From Paragordius varius (Eukaryota > Nematomorpha): a stretch of 64,000 nucleotides of DNA. Both the position numbers and the translations under genes were made by a program. The notes under the pieces were generated by a model. That model did not search any database. It was not told where the DNA came from and saw nothing but the letters and a program-made list of their open reading frames with translations. Below, in pieces: positions 1-9,965 of this stretch. The first letter of the stretch is position 1, and every line of letters starts with the position of its first letter. The DNA lies in the NCBI GenBank assembly GCA_964247055.1, contig OZ176053.1, positions 13,516,001 through 13,580,000 on the forward strand, read 5' to 3'.

Positions 1-1555
1 GGAACTACCATAGGGCTACCCAAAAAAAATTATGGTGACATCACCTGATCAAATTTGGATTTTAGGTAGCCATTTTTATTTTTAAAATCGTATAAAATAA
101 ATTTTTTAAATATTTAAAAAATTCATAAAAATTACATTTATACTCCGATCTCGAAAATATTTGGGGTGATGATGGAACTACCATAGGGCTACCCAAAAAT
201 AATTATGGTGACATCACCTGATCAAATTTGGATTTTAGGTAGCCATTTTTATTTTTAAAATCGTATAAAATAAATTTTTTAAATATTTAAAAAATTCATA
301 AAAATTACATTTATAATCCGATCCCCAAAATATTTGGGGTGATGATGGAACTACCATAGGGCTAGCCAAAAAAAATTATGGTGACATCACCTGATCAAAT
401 TTCGATTTTAGGTAGCCATTTTTATTTTTAAAATCGTATAAAATAAATTTTTTAAATATTTAAATATTCATAAAAATTACATTTATACTCCGATCTCGAC
501 AATATTTGGGGTGATGATGGAACTACCATAGGGCTACTCAAAAAAAATTATGGTGACATCACCTGATCAAATTTGGATTTTAGGTAGCCATTTTTATTTT
601 TAAAATCGTATAAAATAAATTTTTTAAATATTTAAAAAATTCATAAAAATTACATTTATAGTCCAATCCCCAAAATATTTGGGGTGATGATGGAACTACC
701 ATAGGGCTACCCAAAAAAAATTATGGCGATATCACCTGATCAAATTTGGATTTTAGGTAGCCATTTTATTTTTAAAATCGTATAAAATAAATTTTTTAAA
801 TATTTAAAAAATTCATAAAAATTACATTTATACTCTGATCTCGAAAATATTTGGGGTGATGATGGAACTACCATAGGGCTACCCAAAATAATTATGGCGA
901 CATCACCTGATCAAATTTGGATTTTAGGTAGCCATTTTTATTTTTAAAATCGTATAAAATAAATTTTTTAAATATTTAAAAAATTCATAAAAATTACATT
1001 TATTGTCCGATCCTCCAAAATATTTGGGGTGATGATGGAACTACTATAGGGCTACCCAAAAAAAATTATGGCGACATCACCTGATCAAATTTGGATTTTA
1101 GGTAGCCATTTTTATTTTTAAAATCGTATAAAATAAATTTTTTAAATATTTAAAAAAATCATAAAAATTACATTTATACTTCGATCTCGAAAATATTTGG
1201 GGTGATGATGGAACTACCATAGGGCTACCCAAAAAAAATTATGGCGACATCACCTGATCAAATTTGGATTTTAGGTAGCCATTTTTATTTTTAAAATCGT
1301 ATAAAATAAATTTTTTAAATATTTAAAAAATTCATAAAAATTACATTTATAGTCCGATCCCCAAAATATTTGGGGTGATGATGGAACTACCATAGGGCTA
1401 CCCAAAAAAAATTATGGCGACATCACCTGATCAAATTTGGATTTTAGGTAGCCATTTTTATTTTTAAAATCGTATAAAATAAATTTTTTAAATATTTAAA
1501 AAATTCATAAAAATTACATTTATACTCCGATCTCGAAAATATTTGGGGTGATGAT
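1..1555 (+). repeat. Satellite 1 HOR copy 1 (9 monomers, 1,555 bp)
   Basis: Nine monomers, here called I, A, B, C, D, E, F, G and H, can be told apart by private marks. A (174) has ccaaaaataatt. B (347) has gctagcc, tttcgat and ctcgacaata. C (519) has gctactc and gtccaatcccc. D (692) has gcgatatc and one T fewer. E (864) has cccaaaataatt and gatcctcc. F (1,037) has actactatag and acttcgatc. G (1,210) has gtccgatcccc. H (1,383) is the gcgac and ctcg type. I (1) is the gtgac and ctcg type. The same order and total length return at 2,590, 4,145 and 5,700. Confidence 0.95.
34..45. other. Short hairpin motif in satellite 1 monomer
   Basis: The arms ggtga and tcacc flank a 2-nt loop. Monomers A, B, C and I keep the perfect arms. 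In D, E, F, G and H the left arm reads ggcga, which creates a CpG and breaks one pair. The t/c toggle follows the HOR position exactly, so it is inherited and not a repeated new mutation. Confidence 0.7.
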
Positions 1556-2589
1556 GGAACTACCATAGGGCTACCCAAAAAAAATTATGGCGACATCACC
1601 TGATCAAATTTTGATTTTAGGTAGCCATTTTTTATTTTTAAAATCGTATAAAATAAATTTTTTAAATATTTAAAAAATTCATAAAAATTACATTTATACT
1701 CCGATCTCGAAAATATTTGGGGTGATGATGGAACTACTATAGGGCTACCCAAAAAAAATTTTGGCGACATCACCTGATCAAATTTGGATTTTAGGTAGCC
1801 ATTTTTATTTTTAAAATCGTATAAAATAAATTTTTTAAATATTTAAAAAATTCATAAAAATTACATTTATACTCCGATCTCGAAAATATTTGGGGTGATG
1901 ATGGAACTACCATAGGGCTACCCAAAAAAATTATGGTGACATCACCTGATCAAATTTGGATTTTAGGTAGCCATTTTTATTTTTAAAATCGTATAAAATA
2001 AATTTTTTAAATATTTAAAAAATTCATAAAAATTACATTTATACTCCGATCTCGAAAATATTTGGGGTGATGATGGAACTACTATAGGGCTACCCAAAAA
2101 AAATTTTGGCGACATCACCTGATCAAATTTGGATTTTAGGTAGCCATTTTTATTTTTAAAATCGTATAAAATAAATTTTTTAAATATTTAAAAAATTCAT
2201 AAAAATTACATTTATACTCCGATCTCGAAAATATTTGGGGTGATGATGGAACCATAGGGCTACCCAAAAAAATTATGGTGACATCACCTGATCAAATTTG
2301 GATTTTAGGTAGCCATTTTTATTTTTAAAATCGTATAAAATAAATTTTTTAAATATTTAAAAAATTCATAAAAATTACATTTATAGTCCGATCCCCAAAA
2401 TATTTGGGGTGATGATGGAACTACCATAGGGCTACCCAAAAAAAATTATGGCGACATCACCTGATCAAATTTGGATTTTAGGTAGCCATTTTTATTTTTA
2501 AAATCGTATAAAATAAATTTTTTAAATATTTAAAAAATTCATAAAAATTACATTTATACTCCGATCTCGAAAATATTTGGGGTGATGAT
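1556..2589 (+). repeat. Irregular monomer island between HOR copies
   Basis: Six monomers (starts 1,556, 1,730, 1,903, 2,075, 2,248 and 2,417) break the nonamer order. The first is 174 bp because of one extra T. Those at 1,730 and 2,075 share the marks actactatag and ttttggcgac and flank a plain monomer at 1,903, giving a P-Q-P pattern from a local dimer duplication. The monomer at 2,248 has lost bases near its start (ggaaccatag, 169 bp) but otherwise resembles type G, and 2,417 matches type H. The simplest reading is a nonamer copy that lost A-E by unequal exchange and gained a short local duplication. This is inferred from marks read by eye. Confidence 0.8.
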
Positions 2590-4144
2590 GGAACTACCAT
2601 AGGGCTACCCAAAAAAAATTATGGTGACATCACCTGATCAAATTTGGATTTTAGGTAGCCATTTTTATTTTTAAAATCGTATAAAATAAATTTTTTAAAT
2701 ATTTAAAAAATTCATAAAAATTACATTTATACTCCGATCTCGAAAATATTTGGGGTGATGATGGAACTACCATAGGGCTACCCAAAAATAATTATGGTGA
2801 CATCACCTGATCAAATTTGGATTTTAGGTAGCCATTTTTATTTTTAAAATCGTATAAAATAAATTTTTTAAATATTTAAAAAATTCATAAAAATTACATT
2901 TATAATCCGATCCCCAAAATATTTGGGGTGATGATGGAACTACCATAGGGCTAGCCAAAAAAAATTATGGTGACATCACCTGATCAAATTTCGATTTTAG
3001 GTAGCCATTTTTATTTTTAAAATCGTATAAAATAAATTTTTTAAATATTTAAATATTCATAAAAATTACATTTATACTCCGATCTCGACAATATTTGGGG
3101 TGATGATGGAACTACCATAGGGCTACTCAAAAAAAATTATGGTGACATCACCTGATCAAATTTGGATTTTAGGTAGCCATTTTTATTTTTAAAATCGTAT
3201 AAAATAAATTTTTTAAATATTTAAAAAATTCATAAAAATTACATTTATAGTCCAATCCCCAAAATATTTGGGGTGATGATGGAACTACCATAGGGCTACC
3301 CAAAAAAAATTATGGCGATATCACCTGATCAAATTTGGATTTTAGGTAGCCATTTTATTTTTAAAATCGTATAAAATAAATTTTTTAAATATTTAAAAAA
3401 TTCATAAAAATTACATTTATACTCTGATCTCGAAAATATTTGGGGTGATGATGGAACTACCATAGGGCTACCCAAAATAATTATGGCGACATCACCTGAT
3501 CAAATTTGGATTTTAGGTAGCCATTTTTATTTTTAAAATCGTATAAAATAAATTTTTTAAATATTTAAAAAATTCATAAAAATTACATTTATTGTCCGAT
3601 CCTCCAAAATATTTGGGGTGATGATGGAACTACTATAGGGCTACCCAAAAAAAATTATGGCGACATCACCTGATCAAATTTGGATTTTAGGTAGCCATTT
3701 TTATTTTTAAAATCGTATAAAATAAATTTTTTAAATATTTAAAAAAATCATAAAAATTACATTTATACTTCGATCTCGAAAATATTTGGGGTGATGATGG
3801 AACTACCATAGGGCTACCCAAAAAAAATTATGGCGACATCACCTGATCAAATTTGGATTTTAGGTAGCCATTTTTATTTTTAAAATCGTATAAAATAAAT
3901 TTTTTAAATATTTAAAAAATTCATAAAAATTACATTTATAGTCCGATCCCCAAAATATTTGGGGTGATGATGGAACTACCATAGGGCTACCCAAAAAAAA
4001 TTATGGCGACATCACCTGATCAAATTTGGATTTTAGGTAGCCATTTTTATTTTTAAAATCGTATAAAATAAATTTTTTAAATATTTAAAAAATTCATAAA
4101 AATTACATTTATACTCCGATCTCGAAAATATTTGGGGTGATGAT
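2590..4144 (+). repeat. Satellite 1 HOR copy 2 (1,555 bp)
   Basis: A full nonamer in the order I, A-H. The marks of A (from 2,763), B (from 2,936) and the rest fall exactly 2,589 bp after their counterparts in copy 1. I noticed no base difference from the following copies. Confidence 0.95.
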
Positions 4145-5699
4145 GGAACTACCATAGGGCTACCCAAAAAAAATTATGGTGACATCACCTGATCAAATTT
4201 GGATTTTAGGTAGCCATTTTTATTTTTAAAATCGTATAAAATAAATTTTTTAAATATTTAAAAAATTCATAAAAATTACATTTATACTCCGATCTCGAAA
4301 ATATTTGGGGTGATGATGGAACTACCATAGGGCTACCCAAAAATAATTATGGTGACATCACCTGATCAAATTTGGATTTTAGGTAGCCATTTTTATTTTT
4401 AAAATCGTATAAAATAAATTTTTTAAATATTTAAAAAATTCATAAAAATTACATTTATAATCCGATCCCCAAAATATTTGGGGTGATGATGGAACTACCA
4501 TAGGGCTAGCCAAAAAAAATTATGGTGACATCACCTGATCAAATTTCGATTTTAGGTAGCCATTTTTATTTTTAAAATCGTATAAAATAAATTTTTTAAA
4601 TATTTAAATATTCATAAAAATTACATTTATACTCCGATCTCGACAATATTTGGGGTGATGATGGAACTACCATAGGGCTACTCAAAAAAAATTATGGTGA
4701 CATCACCTGATCAAATTTGGATTTTAGGTAGCCATTTTTATTTTTAAAATCGTATAAAATAAATTTTTTAAATATTTAAAAAATTCATAAAAATTACATT
4801 TATAGTCCAATCCCCAAAATATTTGGGGTGATGATGGAACTACCATAGGGCTACCCAAAAAAAATTATGGCGATATCACCTGATCAAATTTGGATTTTAG
4901 GTAGCCATTTTATTTTTAAAATCGTATAAAATAAATTTTTTAAATATTTAAAAAATTCATAAAAATTACATTTATACTCTGATCTCGAAAATATTTGGGG
5001 TGATGATGGAACTACCATAGGGCTACCCAAAATAATTATGGCGACATCACCTGATCAAATTTGGATTTTAGGTAGCCATTTTTATTTTTAAAATCGTATA
5101 AAATAAATTTTTTAAATATTTAAAAAATTCATAAAAATTACATTTATTGTCCGATCCTCCAAAATATTTGGGGTGATGATGGAACTACTATAGGGCTACC
5201 CAAAAAAAATTATGGCGACATCACCTGATCAAATTTGGATTTTAGGTAGCCATTTTTATTTTTAAAATCGTATAAAATAAATTTTTTAAATATTTAAAAA
5301 AATCATAAAAATTACATTTATACTTCGATCTCGAAAATATTTGGGGTGATGATGGAACTACCATAGGGCTACCCAAAAAAAATTATGGCGACATCACCTG
5401 ATCAAATTTGGATTTTAGGTAGCCATTTTTATTTTTAAAATCGTATAAAATAAATTTTTTAAATATTTAAAAAATTCATAAAAATTACATTTATAGTCCG
5501 ATCCCCAAAATATTTGGGGTGATGATGGAACTACCATAGGGCTACCCAAAAAAAATTATGGCGACATCACCTGATCAAATTTGGATTTTAGGTAGCCATT
5601 TTTATTTTTAAAATCGTATAAAATAAATTTTTTAAATATTTAAAAAATTCATAAAAATTACATTTATACTCCGATCTCGAAAATATTTGGGGTGATGAT
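4145..5699 (+). repeat. Satellite 1 HOR copy 3 (1,555 bp)
   Basis: A full nonamer. Type A starts at 4,318, exactly 1,555 bp after 2,763, and all nine monomer marks follow in the same order. It looks identical to the copies on either side, which suggests very recent amplification, or possibly an assembly effect. Confidence 0.95.
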
Positions 5700-7254
5700 G
5701 GAACTACCATAGGGCTACCCAAAAAAAATTATGGTGACATCACCTGATCAAATTTGGATTTTAGGTAGCCATTTTTATTTTTAAAATCGTATAAAATAAA
5801 TTTTTTAAATATTTAAAAAATTCATAAAAATTACATTTATACTCCGATCTCGAAAATATTTGGGGTGATGATGGAACTACCATAGGGCTACCCAAAAATA
5901 ATTATGGTGACATCACCTGATCAAATTTGGATTTTAGGTAGCCATTTTTATTTTTAAAATCGTATAAAATAAATTTTTTAAATATTTAAAAAATTCATAA
6001 AAATTACATTTATAATCCGATCCCCAAAATATTTGGGGTGATGATGGAACTACCATAGGGCTAGCCAAAAAAAATTATGGTGACATCACCTGATCAAATT
6101 TCGATTTTAGGTAGCCATTTTTATTTTTAAAATCGTATAAAATAAATTTTTTAAATATTTAAATATTCATAAAAATTACATTTATACTCCGATCTCGACA
6201 ATATTTGGGGTGATGATGGAACTACCATAGGGCTACTCAAAAAAAATTATGGTGACATCACCTGATCAAATTTGGATTTTAGGTAGCCATTTTTATTTTT
6301 AAAATCGTATAAAATAAATTTTTTAAATATTTAAAAAATTCATAAAAATTACATTTATAGTCCAATCCCCAAAATATTTGGGGTGATGATGGAACTACCA
6401 TAGGGCTACCCAAAAAAAATTATGGCGATATCACCTGATCAAATTTGGATTTTAGGTAGCCATTTTATTTTTAAAATCGTATAAAATAAATTTTTTAAAT
6501 ATTTAAAAAATTCATAAAAATTACATTTATACTCTGATCTCGAAAATATTTGGGGTGATGATGGAACTACCATAGGGCTACCCAAAATAATTATGGCGAC
6601 ATCACCTGATCAAATTTGGATTTTAGGTAGCCATTTTTATTTTTAAAATCGTATAAAATAAATTTTTTAAATATTTAAAAAATTCATAAAAATTACATTT
6701 ATTGTCCGATCCTCCAAAATATTTGGGGTGATGATGGAACTACTATAGGGCTACCCAAAAAAAATTATGGCGACATCACCTGATCAAATTTGGATTTTAG
6801 GTAGCCATTTTTATTTTTAAAATCGTATAAAATAAATTTTTTAAATATTTAAAAAAATCATAAAAATTACATTTATACTTCGATCTCGAAAATATTTGGG
6901 GTGATGATGGAACTACCATAGGGCTACCCAAAAAAAATTATGGCGACATCACCTGATCAAATTTGGATTTTAGGTAGCCATTTTTATTTTTAAAATCGTA
7001 TAAAATAAATTTTTTAAATATTTAAAAAATTCATAAAAATTACATTTATAGTCCGATCCCCAAAATATTTGGGGTGATGATGGAACTACCATAGGGCTAC
7101 CCAAAAAAAATTATGGCGACATCACCTGATCAAATTTGGATTTTAGGTAGCCATTTTTATTTTTAAAATCGTATAAAATAAATTTTTTAAATATTTAAAA
7201 AATTCATAAAAATTACATTTATACTCCGATCTCGAAAATATTTGGGGTGATGAT
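5700..7254 (+). repeat. Satellite 1 HOR copy 4 (1,555 bp)
   Basis: A full nonamer. Type A starts at 5,873, again exactly 1,555 bp after the previous one. Monomer marks A-H are all present in order. Confidence 0.95.
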
Positions 7255-8464
7255 GGAACTACCATAGGGCTACCCAAAAAAAATTATGGTGACATCACCT
7301 GATCAAATTTGGATTTTAGGTAGCCATTTTTATTTTTAAAATCGTATAAAATAAATTTTTTAAATATTTAAAAAATTCATAAAAATTACATTTATACTCC
7401 GATCTCGAAAATATTTGGGGTGATGATGGAACTACCATAGGGCTACCCAAAAATAATTATGGTGACATCACCTGATCAAATTTGGATTTTAGGTAGCCAT
7501 TTTTATTTTTAAAATCGTATAAAATAAATTTTTTAAATATTTAAAAAATTCATAAAAATTACATTTATAATCCGATCCCCAAAATATTTGGGGTGATGAT
7601 GGAACTACCATAGGGCTAGCCAAAAAAAATTATGGTGACATCACCTGATCAAATTTCGATTTTAGGTAGCCATTTTTATTTTTAAAATCGTATAAAATAA
7701 ATTTTTTAAATATTTAAAAATTCATAAAAATTACATTTATACTCCGATCTCGACAATATTTGGGGTGATGATGGAACTACCATAGGGCTACTCAAAAAAA
7801 ATTATGGTGACATCACCTGATCAAATTTGGATTTTAGGTAGCCATTTTTATTTTTAAAATCGTATAAAATAAATTTTTTAAATATTTAAAAAATTCATAA
7901 AAATTACATTTATAGTCCAATCCCCAAAATATTTGGGGTGATGATGGAACTACCATAGGGCTACCCAAAAAAAATTATGGCGATATCACCTGATCAAATT
8001 TGGATTTTAGGTAGCCATTTTTATTTTTAAAATCGTATAAAATAAATTTTTTAAATATTTAAAAAATTCATAAAAATTACATTTATACTCTGATCTCGAA
8101 AATATTTGGGGTGATGATGGAACTACCATAGGGCTACCCAAAAAAATTATGGCGACATCACCTGATCAAATTTGGATTTTAGGTAGCCATTTTTATTTTT
8201 AAAATCGTATAAAATAAATTTTTTAAATATTTAAAAAATTCATAAAAATTACATTTATTGTCCGATCCTCCAAAATATTTGGGGTGATGATGGAACTACT
8301 ATAGGGCTACCCAAAAAAAATTATGGCGACATCACCTGATCAAATTTGGATTTTAGGTAGCCATTTTTATTTTTAAAATCGTATAAAATAAATTTTTTAA
8401 ATATTTAAAAAAATCATAAAAATTACATTTATACTTCGATCTCGAAAATATTTGGGGTGATGAT
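7255..8464 (+). repeat. Satellite 1 HOR copy 5, beginning to diverge
   Basis: Monomers I and A-F continue (A at 7,428, B at 7,601, C at 7,773, D at 7,946, E at 8,119, F at 8,292), but small differences appear. B has aaaaattc in place of aaatattc. D has regained the T missing in the other D copies and is 173 bp. E has a plain A-tract in place of aaaataatt. The copy is therefore not part of the latest homogenisation event. Confidence 0.9.
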
Positions 8465-8911
8465 GGAACTACCATAGGGCTACCCAAAAAAAATTATGGC
8501 GACATCACCTGATCAAATTTGGATTTTAGGTAGCCATTTTTATTTTTAAAATCGTATAAAATAAATATTTTAAATATTTACAAAATTCATAAAAATTACA
8601 TTTATACTCCGATCTCGAAAATATTTGGAGTGATGATGGAACTACCATAGGGCTACCCATAAAAATTATGGTGACATCACCTGATCAAATTTGGATTTTA
8701 GGTAGCCATTTTTATTTTTAAAATCGTATCAAATAAATTTTTTAAATATTTAAAAAATTCATAAAAATTACATTTATACTCCGATCCCCAAAATATTTGA
8801 GGTGATGATGGAACTACCATAGGGCTACCCAAAAAAAATTATGGTGACATCACCTGATCAAATTTGGATTTTAGGTAGCCATTTTTATTTTTAAAATCGT
8901 ATAAAATAAAT
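8465..8911 (+). repeat. Divergent edge monomers of satellite 1
   Basis: Two full monomers (8,465 and 8,638) and one cut after 102 bp (8,810-8,911) carry changes not seen elsewhere in the array: aaatattttaaatatttac, tttggagtgat, cccataaaaatt, atcaaataaa and tttgaggtgat. Faster divergence at an array edge is expected where unequal exchange homogenises mainly the interior. The last monomer stops in its A/T-rich middle at the junction with satellite 2. Confidence 0.88.
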
Positions 8912-8912
8912 A
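8910..8912. other. Junction of satellite 1 and satellite 2
   Basis: Satellite 1 reads ...ataaaataaat and satellite 2 begins tacatcaaaatatag with nothing between. One T is shared, so the breakpoint is ambiguous by 1 bp. There is no transposon end, no target-site duplication and no unique spacer. End joining or replication-based rearrangement is the likely origin. Confidence 0.93.
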
Positions 8913-8993
8913 CATCAAAATATAGAGATAGCTTGACAAACTCTTTCATATCCGATTTTTACAACGATACTTTATAAATTAATGTATAAAACT

Positions 8994-9019
8994 AGTCGTA
9001 TCAATAAGTCGCATCAATA
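8994..9019 (+). repeat. 13-bp internal duplication defining the 191-bp variant
   Basis: The units agtcgtatcaata and agtcgcatcaata lie in tandem and lengthen the monomer from 178 to 191 bp; the first monomer (8,911-9,101) is exactly 191 bp. The same variant recurs near 9,720, 12,030, 12,740, 13,645, 19,655, 20,020, 36,945, 37,310, 37,500, 40,000 and 40,560 and in the 23-mer HOR. It is a useful marker for tracing HOR copies. It looks like one ancient slippage spread by amplification, because the single t/c difference between the two units is kept. Confidence 0.85.
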
Positions 9020-9099
9020 CTCAAGTTAAACTTTGTCCTAAATAATCGGATATTGGTCACCTGTGAACAAAATAATTTTTTATACATTCTCTTAGTAAG

Positions 9100-9965
9100 A
9101 CTACATCAAAATATAGAGATAGTTTGACAAACTCTTTCATATCCGATTTTTACAACGATACTTTAAAAATTAATGTATAAAACTAGTCGCATCAATACTC
9201 AAGTTAAACTTTGTCCTTAAAAATCGGATATAGGTCACCGGTAAACAAAATAATTTTTTATACATTCTCTTAGCAAGACTACATCAATATATAGAGATAG
9301 TTTGACAAACTCTTTCATATCCGATTTTTACAACGATACTTTAAAAATTAATGTATAAAACTAGTCGCATTAATACTCAAGTTAAACTTTGTCCTTAATA
9401 ATCGAATATTTGACACCGGTGAACAAAATTATTTTTCATACATTCTCTTAGTAAGACTACATCAAAATATAGAGTTAGTTTGACAAACTCTTTCATATCC
9501 GATTTTTACAACGATACTTTAAAAATTAATGTGTTAAACTAGTGGCATCAATACTCAAGTTAAACTTTGTCCTTAAAAATCGGATATTGGTCACCGGTGA
9601 ACAAAATTATTTTTTATACATTCTCTTAGTAACTACATCAAAATATAGAGATAGTTTGACAAACTCTTTCATATCCGATTTTTACAACAATACTTTATAA
9701 ATTAATGTATAAAACTAGTCGTATCAATAAGTCGCATCAATACTCAAGTTAAACTTTGACCTTAAAAGTCGGATATTGGTCACCGGTGAACAAAATTATT
9801 TTTTATACATTCTCTTAGTAAGACTACATCAAAATATAGAAATAGTTCAACAAACTCTTTCATATCCGATATTACAACGATACTTTAAAAATTAATGTAT
9901 TAAACTAGTCGCATCAATACTCAAGTTAAATTTTGTCCTTAAAAATGGGATATTGGTCACCGGTG
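9100..9965 (+). repeat. 0.87-kb segment repeated at +3,024 bp
   Basis: Rare marks ggatataggtcaccggtaaac, atcgaatatttgaca, tatagagttag, tttgaccttaaaagtcgg and gaaatagttcaac occur here in order and again at 12,124-12,990, offset 3,024 bp with a few bases of drift. A third partial version of the second half lies near 19,560-20,280. The offset equals 17 monomers. Confidence 0.85.
9139..9231. other. 14-bp inverted repeat with 65-bp spacer (one example)
   Basis: The arms atatccgattttta (9,139-9,152) and taaaaatcggatat (9,218-9,231) are exact reverse complements. The layout is present in most satellite 2 monomers, with the palindrome actagt close to the centre of the spacer. It could extrude as a long cruciform or be a paired protein site. 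Where one arm varies (ccaattttt, cccattttt, tgggatat, tcgaatat) the other arm is normally unchanged, so base pairing itself does not seem to be under selection. Confidence 0.8.

Larger units (their letters stand above)
1..8911 (+). repeat. Satellite 1: 173-bp tandem array
   Basis: Fifty-one whole monomers and one cut monomer lie head-to-tail. Most are 173 bp; I measured 172, 174 and one 169-bp unit as well. Taking ggaactaccatagggctacc as the monomer start, early starts are 1, 174, 347, 519, 692, 864, 1,037, 1,210 and 1,383. One monomer counted by hand is about 26% GC. Landmarks in order are an A-tract (offset 22-29), a small hairpin ggtga-ca-tcacc (34-45), tgatca, ggtagcc (65-71, an inverted match to ggctacc at 14-20), a long A/T-tract region (73-131) and a tatttgggg end. 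There is no long reading frame and no inserted element. The array continues beyond the left edge of the window. Its role is not shown by the sequence; centromeric or pericentromeric heterochromatin is an inference from monomer size and HOR structure. Confidence 0.98.

Noticed and set aside
1585-1773. A 62-codon open frame starting at an ATG in satellite 1.
   Set aside because: It spans two satellite monomers and stays open only because one monomer (1,556-1,729) has an extra T that shifts the frame past the usual stops. The same sequence in the neighbouring monomers is closed, and the product has no recognisable domain.
8905-8915. Transposon or retroelement boundary at the satellite junction.
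   Set aside because: No terminal repeat, no target-site duplication and no element sequence is present on either side. Both sides are in-register satellite.
9139-9231. Inverted repeat as a structured RNA gene or bidirectional terminator.
   Set aside because: It recurs in every monomer type and arm changes are not compensated, so there is no covariation to support an RNA fold. T-runs nearby are simply part of the AT-rich monomer.
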